Shown: positions 8,704 through 18,844, counted from the stretch's first letter. The stretch is DNA of 58,674 bases from Lutibacter sp. B1 (GCF_012524075.1 NZ_JAAZUI010000021.1:1-58674), one strand, 5' to 3'. A program made the numbers and translations. The notes: generated from the sequence alone by a model not told the origin.

Positions 8704-10746
8704 ATGATAAAGTTAGTAAGGTTTGTACCAATTCAACTCACATTCCTATTAATTACAGGGATTTTGATTGGTTTTTATTTTCCTATTCCTCCCATTTATT
8801 TAGTTCAAATTTATGGAGCTTTTATCGTTTTTTTTGGTGTAATTTACTTCCGCTCTAATAAACAATTCAATCCTTCATACTTATTTTCTGTAACCGCTTT
8901 AGTTTTTTCAGTTTTAATAGGAATTGGAGCAATAACGTTTAAAAATCAACTTAACAATAAAAAACACTATGCTAACTATCATTTATTTTCAAAAACTGAT
9001 GCTGTTAATTCAATTATTTTAATTAAAAAAGAGTTAAAGCCAACTTTATTTCATCATAAATATGAAGGGAAAGTTCTGCAATTTGAAAATGAAAAAACAA
9101 TTGGAAAAATAATTGTGAATATTGAAAAAGACAGTTTACAATCTTTGATTACAGTTGGAGATCGAATTTTAGCCAAAGCAGCATTTATTGAAATTAAGAG
9201 ACCTGCAAATCCGTATTCATTTAATTACAAGCAATATTTAGAAAATCAACAAATTCACCATCAGATTGTTCTTAAAAAAGGATATTTTTTGAAGTTGATG
9301 CCGTCTAAAACTTCTATTAATTTAATAGCAGAAAAATTTAGAAATAAAGTAAATGTTGCTCTAAAAAATAATGGTTTTACTGCTAATGAATTGGCAGTTG
9401 TTAATGCTTTATTATTAGGACAAAGACAACAAATTACGGATGATTTAATGGAAAGTTATGTTGATGCCGGAGCCATACATATTTTAGCAGTTTCTGGGTT
9501 ACATATAGGAATTATTTTATTGTTTTTAACGTTTATTTTTAAGCCGTTTCATTATTTTAAAAACGGGAAATTAATAGCATCTCTTTTAATTATCTTATTT
9601 TTATGGATGTATGCAATTATTGCAGGTTTATCGGCTTCGGTTGTTAGAGCAGTAACCATGTTTACTGCTGTTGCTATTGGAATGTATTTAAACAAACCTT
9701 CAAATATTTATAATACATTATTTATTTCAATGTTCTTTTTATTATTATTTAATCCTTATTATTTATTTGAAGTAGGTTTTCAATTAAGTTATTTGGCCGT
9801 TTTTTCAATTGTTTGGATTCAACCTAAGTTATATAATTTATGGAGTTCTAAATTTTGGTTAATAGACAAATTTTGGCAATTGTTTACGGTTTCAATTGCT
9901 GCACAAATAGGAATTTTACCTTTGAGTTTGTACTATTTTCATCAATTTCCGGGATTATTTTTTCTTTCAAATTTAATGATAATACCATTTTTAGGTTTAA
10001 TTTTAATAGCCGGAATTATAACTATACTATTAGCTCTTTTACATATTTTACCTCAATTTTTAAGTGAATCTTACATTTTTGTGATACAGAAAATGAACAA
10101 TTTTGTTAGTTGGATTTCAAATCAGGAGCAATTTGTAATTCAATATATTTCTTTCTCATTTTTACTGATGATTGCCGTTTATTTATTTGTGTTTGTAGTA
10201 TTAAAATGGTTTGAAAAAAGGCTTTTTTACAGAATAATTTGGGTGTTAATTTCAATACTCATAATACAGTTTGTTCTTATTTATGAGAAATACAAACTGC
10301 AATCTACCAACGAATTTATTGTTTTTAATAAAAATAAACAATCAATAATAGCTTCTAGATCAGGTGATAAATTAACAATTTATTCTTCCATAGATTCTTT
10401 AAAAAGAGATGAAAACCCTATAAAATCTTATATAATTGGTTCTGGAATTGGAAAGAATTTTAATATCGGAAAAGAAGAAAATGTATATAAATTTAATAAA
10501 GAAATTATTTTAGTAATTGATAGTTTAGGGATTTATAACTTAAAATCTATACAACCAACAGTTATACTTTTACAACAATCACCTAAAATAAATTTAGAAC
10601 GATTGTTGAAATTGCATAATCCTAAATTGGTTATAGCCGATGGTTCTAATTATAAAAGTTATATAAATAGATGGAAACAAAGTTGTATAAAAAATAAAAC
10701 TCCTTTTTACAGTACTATGCAAAAAGGAGCTTATATATTTGAATAA
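8704..10746 (+). CDS. comEC: ComEC/Rec2-family DNA-uptake channel protein
   Basis: 680 aa polytopic membrane protein. It begins with hydrophobic segments and a DUF4131-like soluble part (about 100-200; GDRILAKAAFIEIKRPANPY). The competence domain follows: NALLLGQRQQITDDLMESY, then DAGAIHILAVSGLHIGII, the diagnostic ComEC motif. Several further helices lie up to about residue 520. ComEC forms the inner-membrane channel for single-stranded DNA during natural transformation. The last ~150 residues are short of a metallo-beta-lactamase domain and show no HxHxDH, as is common for Bacteroidota homologues. The start ATG at 8704 begins a conventional hydrophobic N-terminus. Confidence 0.88.
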   Translation: MIKLVRFVPIQLTFLLITGILIGFYFPIPPIYLVQIYGAFIVFFGVIYFRSNKQFNPSYLFSVTALVFSVLIGIGAITFKNQLNNKKHYANYHLFSKTDAVNSIILIKKELKPTLFHHKYEGKVLQFENEKTIGKIIVNIEKDSLQSLITVGDRILAKAAFIEIKRPANPYSFNYKQYLENQQIHHQIVLKKGYFLKLMPSKTSINLIAEKFRNKVNVALKNNGFTANELAVVNALLLGQRQQITDDLMESYVDAGAIHILAVSGLHIGIILLFLTFIFKPFHYFKNGKLIASLLIILFLWMYAIIAGLSASVVRAVTMFTAVAIGMYLNKPSNIYNTLFISMFFLLLFNPYYLFEVGFQLSYLAVFSIVWIQPKLYNLWSSKFWLIDKFWQLFTVSIAAQIGILPLSLYYFHQFPGLFFLSNLMIIPFLGLILIAGIITILLALLHILPQFLSESYIFVIQKMNNFVSWISNQEQFVIQYISFSFLLMIAVYLFVFVVLKWFEKRLFYRIIWVLISILIIQFVLIYEKYKLQSTNEFIVFNKNKQSIIASRSGDKLTIYSSIDSLKRDENPIKSYIIGSGIGKNFNIGKEENVYKFNKEIILVIDSLGIYNLKSIQPTVILLQQSPKINLERLLKLHNPKLVIADGSNYKSYINRWKQSCIKNKTPFYSTMQKGAYIFE

Positions 10747-10755
10747 GTTTATTTT

Positions 10756-11331
10756 TTAATTTGTTGATAAATTTAGCCCAGTTTCAGGATTGGTTTCTCT
10801 AAATTCATGTTTAAAATTTGCAATATAATCTTCCCAAGCTTCTTTAGTTGTAACACTTTTATAGGTGTCATCTTTAAATAAATTTAGAAAAATTTCTAAT
10901 TGTTGTGGGCTTTGGTATCCTGGAATTGGACCTAATAAATTAGCTTCTTCATCTAAAAAGATAATAGTTGGATAAGCTCTTACTCCAAAATATGAAGATA
11001 ATTGATGCGGGCTGTTTCTACCTGTTTTATTTGGATCAAAATTTGGGTTTGTAAAAGTATTCCCTTTAAAATTTATAGTTTCATTTCCTTCAGCATTAAA
11101 TTTTACTGCATAATAGTTTTTATTGATATATTCTGCAACATCTTTATTTTGAAAAGTATTTTTTTCAAGCATTTTACATGGTCCACACCAAGTAGTAAAA
11201 GCATCAATAATAATTTTTTTTGGTTTATTGTTTTGAGCTATTACCGCTTCTTCTAAAGTCATCCAATTTATTTCCTGTGCACTTATTGAAAGTGTAAAAA
11301 GTGTAAGTGCTACTATTAGTGTTTTTCTCAA
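10756..11331 (-). CDS. Exported thioredoxin-like protein
   Basis: 191 aa. Signal peptide MRKTLIVALTLFTLSISAQ, then a thioredoxin fold with the redox motif WCGPCKMLEKNTF around residue 48-60 and the cis-Pro region RAYPTIIFLDEE near 120-130. An insertion around the second strand (NFKGNTFTNPNFDPNKTGRN) is typical of the DUF255/thioredoxin_7 type of periplasmic disulfide reductases. Its likely role is reduction of disulfides in the periplasm; the partner is unknown. The comEC and trx genes converge with only 9 bp between stop codons. Confidence 0.85.
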   Translation of the reverse strand: MRKTLIVALTLFTLSISAQEINWMTLEEAVIAQNNKPKKIIIDAFTTWCGPCKMLEKNTFQNKDVAEYINKNYYAVKFNAEGNETINFKGNTFTNPNFDPNKTGRNSPHQLSSYFGVRAYPTIIFLDEEANLLGPIPGYQSPQQLEIFLNLFKDDTYKSVTTKEAWEDYIANFKHEFRETNPETGLNLSTN

Positions 11332-11384
11332 TTTTCTAATTTTTTAATTCTTAATGATATGTTTTTTTGAAACAAGAATGTTGC

Positions 11385-11392
11385 CAAAAATA
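11385..11392 (-). promoter_or_regulatory. TAnnTTTG promoter element upstream of the thioredoxin-like gene
   Basis: On the minus strand the sequence reads TATTTTTG, an exact match to the Bacteroidota -7 element, 54 bp before the start codon. No clear TTG -33 box is visible. Confidence 0.4.
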
Positions 11393-11450
11393 CAAAGTTT
11401 TCTCTAATTTGCTAAAAGTATGACTGTTAACATCAAAATTTAACATTTTT

Positions 11451-13481
11451 TTATGTAACGCCATGCATTAATTTTTTTAGTACAGGAGTTAAAAGTAAGG
11501 CAATAACACCTATAGCCATTGGGACAAACGTAAATATTAAAAAGAAAGTTGAAATATCATATTTTACTGTGATATCATCAATCATTTCACCCATTTTACC
11601 AGATGTTTTATTCCCAATTGCCAATGCTAAATACCATACTCCAAACATAAAAGCAATCATTCTTGGAGGTACCAATTTGCTAACATAAGAGAGACCAACA
11701 GGAGAAACGCAGAGCTCACCCAAAGTATGGAACAGATAGGCTAGTATTAACCAAGCCATACTAACTGATGCTGTTTTAGCTCCTTGAGGAATGCCTGAAG
11801 CTCCATAAGCTAAAAAAGCAAATCCAATACCCAAGAAAAAGAGACCAATAGCGTATTTAGAAGCAGGATTTGGATTGTATTTACTTTCCCACCATTTAGA
11901 AAATAGTGGTGCAAATGCTATGATAAATAATGAATTTAAAATTAAGAACCACGTTGCAGGAATTTGAATTTCATTTTCCTTTTTTCTGAGAACATTTGCT
12001 GTAATTATTGTTGAGATTGATGCTGCTTTTTCTTCAGGCAGATATTTGAAGTTTACACCTTTTTTATCAATATCAATTATAGAAATTTTATCGTTTTTAA
12101 TAAATTCTGTTGATGCTCTAATTACGGTAGTTTTTTCACCTAAAACTGCACCTTCAGGTAATTCAGATTTGTTTATTACAGCAAATTCTTTTGTGCTTTC
12201 TTCACCTTTATCATTGGTTGATGTTATTTGATACGTTGGGTAAGATATTTCATAAGAATATGTGTTGAAGTTATTGTTAATTTTCCATATTACAATTCCC
12301 CAAATAAGTACAAAACTAAATCCTAAAATCATATTAGAAATCAGGTATTTTTTAAAAGTTTGTTTAAAAAGTAAAAACAAAACCCATGTAATAATAGCTA
12401 TTGGAACTACGGTTATAATAACATCAATTACATTAAAGATTAATGCCGAATTACCTGATAAAATTCTGTTGGTATAATCTTTAGCGAAAATACTCATAGA
12501 ACCTCCGGCTTGCTCAAAAGATGTCCAAAAGAAAATGATAAAAAAGGCAAAAAATACAACGGCAATCATTTTATCACGAGTAATTTTACTGTACCTCACA
12601 ATTCTTGAGGCTAGTAGATAAACAAACAGAAGTAGTGTGCCTATTATAGTATGATTTGAGAAATCAAAATCGCCAATACTAAGGATATTAAAATTTGCAA
12701 TTTTAGAAAGAGGATCGTTTATAATCCATGTTAAACCTGCTATAGCAATAACAGCTATAATAGTTTTATCAATAATTGTAAAAGGATTTAGTTTATCTTC
12801 AATTTTAGTGTGGTCGTCAGTTTCAATAGTTTTGTCTTCAACATTTGGTTTTTTACCAACATCACCAAAAATACTCTGTGCAAAAGTAAATTGCAGTAAA
12901 CCTAAAAGCATAAATATACCGGCCAATCCAAATCCCCAACTCCAACCTAAAATTTCACCTAAATAACCACAAAGCATAATTCCTAAAAAAGCACCTGCAT
13001 TTACACCCATATAAAATATAGTATAAGCACCATCTTTTTTCTCCGGAAAATCTTTGTAAAGAATTGAAATTAATGAAGTCATGTTAGGTTTAAAAAAGCC
13101 TGTTCCAATTACTAATAGCCCTAAGCCTAAGTACAAAAAAAACGGGTTAGATTCAATAGCCATACTGGCATGACCAAAGGTCATAACCAAAGCGCCAATT
13201 ATAATAGCTTTTCTATTGCCTAAATATCTATCGGCTAAAGTTCCTCCAATAATTGGTGTTAAATATAAAAGAGCTAAATAAGTTCCGTATAAGGCTAAAG
13301 CATTTTCTCTGGGCCAATCCCAACCACCTAAACCTAATGAGCTTACTAAAAATAGTACCAATAATGCTCGCATTCCGTAAAATGAAAAGCGTTCCCACAT
13401 TTCAGTAAAAAATAATACAAAAAGCCCAGCCGGATGTCCTAAGACCTGTGTTTTAAAAAAATCGTTTGAAGTTGTGTTCAT
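11451..13481 (-). CDS. POT/PTR2-family peptide:proton symporter with a large periplasmic insert
   Basis: 676 aa, counted from the ATG at 13481. That start gives MNTTSNDFFKTQVLGHPAG, matching the other POT proteins; an ATG ten codons upstream is less likely. TEMWERFSFYGMR carries the ExxER motif needed for proton coupling, and DGAYTIFYMGVNAGAFLG is the PTR2 signature. The family imports di- and tripeptides. Residues ~405-510 form a polar loop between two helices (GEESTKEFAVINKSELPEG onward) that is absent from the two neighbouring paralogues. It is the last of three successive POT genes, all upstream of or beside a dipeptidyl peptidase. Confidence 0.88.
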   Translation of the reverse strand: MNTTSNDFFKTQVLGHPAGLFVLFFTEMWERFSFYGMRALLVLFLVSSLGLGGWDWPRENALALYGTYLALLYLTPIIGGTLADRYLGNRKAIIIGALVMTFGHASMAIESNPFFLYLGLGLLVIGTGFFKPNMTSLISILYKDFPEKKDGAYTIFYMGVNAGAFLGIMLCGYLGEILGWSWGFGLAGIFMLLGLLQFTFAQSIFGDVGKKPNVEDKTIETDDHTKIEDKLNPFTIIDKTIIAVIAIAGLTWIINDPLSKIANFNILSIGDFDFSNHTIIGTLLLFVYLLASRIVRYSKITRDKMIAVVFFAFFIIFFWTSFEQAGGSMSIFAKDYTNRILSGNSALIFNVIDVIITVVPIAIITWVLFLLFKQTFKKYLISNMILGFSFVLIWGIVIWKINNNFNTYSYEISYPTYQITSTNDKGEESTKEFAVINKSELPEGAVLGEKTTVIRASTEFIKNDKISIIDIDKKGVNFKYLPEEKAASISTIITANVLRKKENEIQIPATWFLILNSLFIIAFAPLFSKWWESKYNPNPASKYAIGLFFLGIGFAFLAYGASGIPQGAKTASVSMAWLILAYLFHTLGELCVSPVGLSYVSKLVPPRMIAFMFGVWYLALAIGNKTSGKMGEMIDDITVKYDISTFFLIFTFVPMAIGVIALLLTPVLKKLMHGVT

Positions 13482-13513
13482 TATAAAAAAATTAATGGCT
13501 CGAAGATACAAAA

Positions 13514-13538
13514 AACGCTTCTAATATGAAGAAGCGTT
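13514..13538 (-). terminator. Terminator between the first two POT genes
   Basis: Stem aacgcttc / gaagcgtt (13514-13521 with 13531-13538), followed on the minus strand by a T-run. It would end the transcript of the POT gene at 13555-15030 before the next one. Confidence 0.65.
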
Positions 13539-13554
13539 GTTTTAGTCAACCTAT

Positions 13555-15030
13555 TTAAGAGTTTTTTTCTTTTCGTTTGATTACTTGATCATAAATAACG
13601 AGACCTATAATTGTAAGCATACCAATACCAGCAATAACAAACCAAATATTACCTGGATGATAATTATTCCAAACATGTGTAGTCATCTGCTCTTGTGTCA
13701 TTTGTAATTTTTCTGCGGCTTCAGTATAAAAATTATTTTTTGTGTAATTTTCATCTAGTTGAGGTAATTCAATATTTTTTGTGGATAATTCTTTTCGTAT
13801 CAAAAGAACTTTATCCGACATTTTTTCATATAAATCACCTGTAATCCATTTGGTTAATAAGTTTGCAAATGCAATAGGTAAAAAATAAGTTCCCATATAA
13901 AGTGCCTCTTTACCTTTTGGCGAAATTTTAGCAATATAATCTGAAAACTTTGGGTTTGAAGTCATTTCTCCAATAGCAAAAATTAAAATACCAAATATTG
14001 TGAAGAATACATTTGATGTGTAAAAAGATAAAGCAATACCAATAACTGCGATGAAAATTCCAGTCATCATAGCATTAATTGGTTTCCATTTTAATATAAT
14101 TGTTGAAACAATCATCTGTAAAATAACTATAAAAAATGCATCAAGATTTACAACCATTTCGGGATTAATACCTCCATGTTTATTTTTGAAAAATTCTGCA
14201 ATCCAAGGAGTGTAGTTTGATAAGGTGTCGTATAGTGGTTTTGTATTGACCCATTCTTCAATAAATACAGGCAAAGTATAAAATAATTGATTGAACATTA
14301 GCCAAAAACCGACCATAATTAAAAGAAGTAAAGTCAATTTCATATCAGAAAGAGCTTCAAAAATATTTTTCAAGGACTTAATGATTGTTTTGCCTAATGA
14401 ATCTTCATTTTTTTCTCTGTTTGGCTCTTTAAAAAATAAAATAACTATTATTAAGTTTATAGCTATTGCCACAGTAGCCATTATAAATACAATTTTCCAA
14501 CCATATTCATCTCTTAATTTTGCTGAAAAAAGAGGCCCAAAAAAACCTCCTATATTTACCATCATATAAAACACACCAAATCCAAACGATGAATTTCGAT
14601 TATCTGTAGATTTAGTAACTATAGCTGATGCCACAGGTTTAAACATTGCAGCACCAATGGCTACAATAAGAAACATAATAAAAACAGCAGGATATGAAGT
14701 AACGTTACCCATGTAATAATAACCAATACCTAATAGTAAATAAGCAATAATTAGTGATAGTTTATAGCCTATTTTATCTGATATAGCTCCAGTAATAATA
14801 GGCAGTAAGTATAAAATAAATGTAACATACGACATTATTTCTCCTCTTTCAACATGTGTAAAACCTAAGGCTCCCTCATCAATTGAACCAGTTAAATATA
14901 ATGCTAGAACTGCAAATAAGCCATACCATGCCCAACGTTCAAATAATTCCATTGCACTTGCTACCCAAAAAGGCTTGGTAAACGACTTTAAAAGTCCAAT
15001 AAAACCTAAATCATTATTTTCTGTAATCAT
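13555..15030 (-). CDS. POT/PTR2-like MFS transporter, divergent paralogue
   Basis: 491 aa with about 12-14 hydrophobic helices. The ExxER motif is kept in altered form (AMELFERWAWYGLF), and FGFGVFYMMVNIGGFFGP stands at the PTR2 signature. It is clearly related to its two neighbours but the most diverged of the three: it lacks the TEMWERFSxYGMR consensus, and a soluble loop of ~50 residues (about 400-450, LLIRKELSTKNIELPQLDE) precedes the last helices. The substrate is probably a peptide, though some POT members carry other solutes. A hairpin terminator follows the gene, so it may be controlled separately from its neighbours. Confidence 0.82.
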   Translation of the reverse strand: MITENNDLGFIGLLKSFTKPFWVASAMELFERWAWYGLFAVLALYLTGSIDEGALGFTHVERGEIMSYVTFILYLLPIITGAISDKIGYKLSLIIAYLLLGIGYYYMGNVTSYPAVFIMFLIVAIGAAMFKPVASAIVTKSTDNRNSSFGFGVFYMMVNIGGFFGPLFSAKLRDEYGWKIVFIMATVAIAINLIIVILFFKEPNREKNEDSLGKTIIKSLKNIFEALSDMKLTLLLLIMVGFWLMFNQLFYTLPVFIEEWVNTKPLYDTLSNYTPWIAEFFKNKHGGINPEMVVNLDAFFIVILQMIVSTIILKWKPINAMMTGIFIAVIGIALSFYTSNVFFTIFGILIFAIGEMTSNPKFSDYIAKISPKGKEALYMGTYFLPIAFANLLTKWITGDLYEKMSDKVLLIRKELSTKNIELPQLDENYTKNNFYTEAAEKLQMTQEQMTTHVWNNYHPGNIWFVIAGIGMLTIIGLVIYDQVIKRKEKNS

Positions 15031-15047
15031 AAGTGTAAAATTTAAAT

Positions 15048-15081
15048 AAAAAGCCCAAATAATTAATTATTTGAGCTTTTT
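15048..15081 (-). terminator. Terminator after the third POT gene
   Basis: A 17-bp inverted repeat with one mismatch (15048-15064 with 15065-15081); the core is agcccaaataatt. It is flanked by A/T runs and lies just downstream of the minus-strand gene at 15115-16608. Confidence 0.65.
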
Positions 15082-15114
15082 AATATCTATATAAATTGAA
15101 TTTGTAAACATATT

Positions 15115-16608
15115 TTAGTGAATACCTTTCATAGCTTTGTTTAGGAATGGAGAGAGTACCACTAGACAAATACCAGAACCTAACATCAACATTGTGATAA
15201 AAGGGTATAGTTGAAAATCATATTTATGTAAAATACTTTCTAGCATACCGGCCAAATAGTTACCGGCTGCAAAACTCGCCATCCATAATCCCATTACAAC
15301 CGAAACTAATTTTTTAGGTGCTAGTTTTGTGATCATTGAAAGTCCAATTGGAGATAACATTAATTCTCCTAATGTCAAAATTACATATACAGCTACTAAC
15401 CACCATGGAGAAACTAAATTACCTCCATTAGCAGCATGACTAGCTTGAGTCATAATCCAGAATGCAAAAGCACCTAAAAATAAACCTATGGCAAATTTAA
15501 TAGGTGTTCTTGGGTTAAACTTTAAAGCATCTAATTTTAACCACATTACTGAAAAAATAGGAGCAAAGATTAAAATAGCTAACGGATTGATATTTTGAAA
15601 CCAAGAAGCCGGAACATCCCAACCAAAAATTAGCCTGTCTGTATTCTCTTTAGCAAATAAATTCATTGTACCACCGGCTTGTTCAAATCCAGCCCAAAAA
15701 GCTATATTAAAAAAAGCAAGTACTAAAATTACAGCCATTCTACTCCATTCAGCAGAACCATTTGTTCCTTTGAAAATAACGTATGCTAAACCAATTATAC
15801 CAACAGCAAAGCCAACAGAAGTAATAATACTTGTAACATTATCAGGCAACATTCTCCAAATAAAAACTACAACAAAAGTCGCAATTACTAAGCCAATAGC
15901 ATACATAACAATATCTCTCCAATCTTTTGTATCTAAAACAAATTTGTTTTCTGGAGAATTTGGTGGAAGACCTTTTTGTTCAAGTGTAGCTTCTCTGGCT
16001 TTTAACCAAACAACACCTATAATCATACCAACACCGGCAGCTAAATAACCATAACCCCAAGAAACATTTTCACCTAAGGCACCCGCAATAAAAGGGCCTA
16101 AAATAGCTCCTAAGTTAATTCCCATATAGAAAATATTGAAAGCAGAATCTTTTCTTGGGTCATTATCATCGTAAAAATCACCTACAATGGTTGAAATATT
16201 TGGTTTAAAGAATCCGTTACCAATAATAAGCACACCTAAACCGAAGTTAAATATAAAAAGACGAGTTACAGGATCTAGTGAATGTGCTAAAAATGCACTG
16301 GCAGCCAATAAAAATTGTCCAACAGCCATAACTAACCCTCCAATGTAAACTGTTTTACGTTTACCTAAGAAATTATCTGCTACCCAACCACCAAGTATAG
16401 GAGTTAAGTAAACTAAACCTGTGAAAATAGCATAAAGAGCTAATGATTCTTCTCTGTTTAATCCAAATCCACCATTTGCTAATTCAGCAGTAAGATATAA
16501 AGTTAATAAAGCACGCATTCCATAGTAACTAAATCTTTCCCACATTTCAGTGGCAAAAAGTGTATAGAGCGCCTTTGGATGTCCTTCTTTTATAGTTTTG
16601 TCAGTCAT
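15115..16608 (-). CDS. POT/PTR2-family peptide:proton symporter
   Basis: 497 aa. TEMWERFSYYGMRALLTLYL gives the ExxER motif near residue 20, and FNIFYMGINLGAILGPFIAG is the PTR2 signature near 155. GWVADNFLGKRKTVY is the usual MFS loop between helices 2 and 3. The pattern of 14 helices and the length fit bacterial DtpA-type transporters without inserts. It imports di- and tripeptides with protons. It lies 46 bp after the dipeptidyl peptidase gene on the same strand with no terminator between, so the two are probably one transcript: peptidase releases dipeptides, transporter takes them up. Confidence 0.9.
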   Translation of the reverse strand: MTDKTIKEGHPKALYTLFATEMWERFSYYGMRALLTLYLTAELANGGFGLNREESLALYAIFTGLVYLTPILGGWVADNFLGKRKTVYIGGLVMAVGQFLLAASAFLAHSLDPVTRLFIFNFGLGVLIIGNGFFKPNISTIVGDFYDDNDPRKDSAFNIFYMGINLGAILGPFIAGALGENVSWGYGYLAAGVGMIIGVVWLKAREATLEQKGLPPNSPENKFVLDTKDWRDIVMYAIGLVIATFVVVFIWRMLPDNVTSIITSVGFAVGIIGLAYVIFKGTNGSAEWSRMAVILVLAFFNIAFWAGFEQAGGTMNLFAKENTDRLIFGWDVPASWFQNINPLAILIFAPIFSVMWLKLDALKFNPRTPIKFAIGLFLGAFAFWIMTQASHAANGGNLVSPWWLVAVYVILTLGELMLSPIGLSMITKLAPKKLVSVVMGLWMASFAAGNYLAGMLESILHKYDFQLYPFITMLMLGSGICLVVLSPFLNKAMKGIH

Positions 16609-16654
16609 ATATGATTATTTAATTGATTAATAAATGTAAGTAACTTTAAGTTAA

Positions 16655-18844
16655 TTAGCTTTTAATTTGTTTCAGATTATTTTCTTTTTCACTCAAATTT
16701 TCTTTTATAAAAGTAGTCATTTTATTGTATAAATGAAGCCTTGTATTTTTACCTCTATAAATACCATGAGTTCTGTCAGGATAAATTTCTGAGTCAAATT
16801 GTTTATTTGCTTCAATAAAAGCATTTTTTAAACGCAAAGTATTTTGCAAATGTACATTATCATCGCCACTACCGTGAATTAATAAGAATTTACCTTCTAA
16901 AAGTCCTGCATAACTCAAAGGAGAATTGTTATCATATCCACTTGGGTTTTCTTGGGGAGTTTGCATATAACGTTCGGTATAAATAGAATCGTAAAAACGC
17001 CAACTTGTTACAGGAGCAACCGCAATTGCCATTTTAAAAACTTCACTGCCTTTAAGTAAACAGTTGGTTGCCATAAATCCGCCATAACTCCAACCCCAAA
17101 TTCCAATTTCATTTTTATCAATATAAGGTTGTTTAGCTAATTCTTGAGCAACTTCAATTTGATCGATTACTTCGTATTTTCCTAATTCTTTATATGTAAT
17201 TTTTTTAAAATCAGCTCCTTTAAAACCGGTTCCTCTTCCATCAACACAAGCAATTATATAACCTTGTTGCGCTAACATTTGATACCAATAATCGTTATAA
17301 CTATTCCAACTATTACTAACAGATTGAGATCCCGGTCCGGAATATTGTGTCATAAATAAAGGATACTTTTTGTTGGCGTCAAAATTTGCAGGTTTTAATA
17401 TCCAGGCATTAAACCCACCGTTTGGTGTTTTTAGGGTAAAAAATTCCTTTTTACTTAATTTATAATTGGCTAATTGTTGTAAAAGCTGATTGTTATTGAG
17501 TATTTCTTTTAATTGCAAACCTTCACCATTGTATAATGTATAAATAGGAGGTGTATTTGCATCAGAAAAAGTGTTTATAAAATAATTGAAGTTTTTACTG
17601 AAAGATGCATCATTTGTACCGGACTCGTTAGTTAAACGCTTTTTATCTTTTCCATTTAAATTTATGGAGTAAATAGTTCTGTTAATTGAACCATCTTCTA
17701 CAGATTGATAATACAATGTGTTTGTGTTTTCATTTACACCGTAAAAATCGGTTACTTCCCAATTTCCTTTGGTTATTTGGGTTTTTAGAACACCCTCTTT
17801 TGTGTAATGGTAAATATGATTATAGCCATCTTTTTCGCTAGTCCATAAAAAACTGTTATCGGCTAAAAAAGTTAGGTTATCATTAATATCAATATAAGCT
17901 TTATCAATTTCATTCAATATTATTTTTGAAGATGAATTTGAAGCATTTACAAAGTATAATTTTAAATTGTTTTGATGACGATTTAAGGTAGTTACACATA
18001 CTATATTAGCATCATTTGTCCATTTTATACGAGGAATATATTCGTAATTTCCAACATCAATTTTAGAAGTTTTAGCAGTGTCAATATTGAATATATGTAA
18101 TGTAACTTCAGCATTTTTTTCTCCGGCTTTCGGATATTTAAAAACTTGTTGAGTTGGGTATAATCCTGTGCCAACAATATCCATTGAATACGTTGGTACT
18201 TCAGATTCGTCAAAACGTAAAAAAGCAAGGTTTTTACTGTCTTTACTCCATTCAAAAGCTTTTACAAAAGCAAATTCTTCTTCATACACCCAATCACAAA
18301 TACCATTTATAATATTATTCTTTTTACCATCAAAAGTAACTTGTATAACTTCGTTAGTTTCTAAGTTTTTAATAAAAAGGTTATTGTTTTTAGCGTAGGC
18401 AACTTTCTTACTGTCAGGTGAAAAGGTTGGTTCTTGAATTTTGTTAGAATCAATTAGTTTAAGCGATTTTGAGGCAATATCATAAATATAAAAAACGCCC
18501 AAACTTGAATGTCTGTATATAGGTTCAGAATCTACTCCTAAAATCAATTTTGTTTCGTTATCGTTAAAAGTATAACTTTCAAAATATTTTAATTCATTTA
18601 AATCTTTACTGTCAACAATAGTTTCAACTTTTTCTAAAGTTTCGTAACTGTACTTGTCAATTGATGTAGAGCGAGTATAATTATTAAAATTAAGCAAAGT
18701 ATAATAATCACCATTCATAGAATTTAGAGAGTTCATTCGCTCTGTTCTAAAGGTGCCGTTCCAAATTTCGTCTAAAGTTATGTCTTTGTTTTGAGCTGTT
18801 GCTATTGATGTTATAGCTATAAAGAAAATAAGTATTTTATACAT
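16655..18844 (-). CDS. Dipeptidyl peptidase IV (peptidase S9B), exported
   Basis: 729 aa, the usual DPP IV size. Signal peptide MYKILIFFIAITSIATAQ, then a beta-propeller (about 40-480) containing CDWVYEEEFAF, the Glu motif that binds the free N-terminus of the substrate. The alpha/beta-hydrolase domain has GWSYGGFM with the nucleophile near Ser586, GSGDDNVH with the catalytic Asp, and DRTHGIY with His near 693. It removes X-Pro or X-Ala dipeptides from the N-terminus of peptides in the periplasm. It is directly followed by a POT peptide transporter on the same strand, which fits a peptide scavenging unit. Confidence 0.94.
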   Translation of the reverse strand: MYKILIFFIAITSIATAQNKDITLDEIWNGTFRTERMNSLNSMNGDYYTLLNFNNYTRSTSIDKYSYETLEKVETIVDSKDLNELKYFESYTFNDNETKLILGVDSEPIYRHSSLGVFYIYDIASKSLKLIDSNKIQEPTFSPDSKKVAYAKNNNLFIKNLETNEVIQVTFDGKKNNIINGICDWVYEEEFAFVKAFEWSKDSKNLAFLRFDESEVPTYSMDIVGTGLYPTQQVFKYPKAGEKNAEVTLHIFNIDTAKTSKIDVGNYEYIPRIKWTNDANIVCVTTLNRHQNNLKLYFVNASNSSSKIILNEIDKAYIDINDNLTFLADNSFLWTSEKDGYNHIYHYTKEGVLKTQITKGNWEVTDFYGVNENTNTLYYQSVEDGSINRTIYSINLNGKDKKRLTNESGTNDASFSKNFNYFINTFSDANTPPIYTLYNGEGLQLKEILNNNQLLQQLANYKLSKKEFFTLKTPNGGFNAWILKPANFDANKKYPLFMTQYSGPGSQSVSNSWNSYNDYWYQMLAQQGYIIACVDGRGTGFKGADFKKITYKELGKYEVIDQIEVAQELAKQPYIDKNEIGIWGWSYGGFMATNCLLKGSEVFKMAIAVAPVTSWRFYDSIYTERYMQTPQENPSGYDNNSPLSYAGLLEGKFLLIHGSGDDNVHLQNTLRLKNAFIEANKQFDSEIYPDRTHGIYRGKNTRLHLYNKMTTFIKENLSEKENNLKQIKS

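Noticed and set aside
8577-8858. A 93-codon open frame ahead of and overlapping comEC
   Set aside because: It overlaps comEC in another frame, has no family resemblance and is rich in Ser, Phe and Tyr as expected for an out-of-frame reading.
12262-12477. Open frame antisense to the first POT gene
   Set aside because: It is a shadow of the conserved membrane protein on the other strand.
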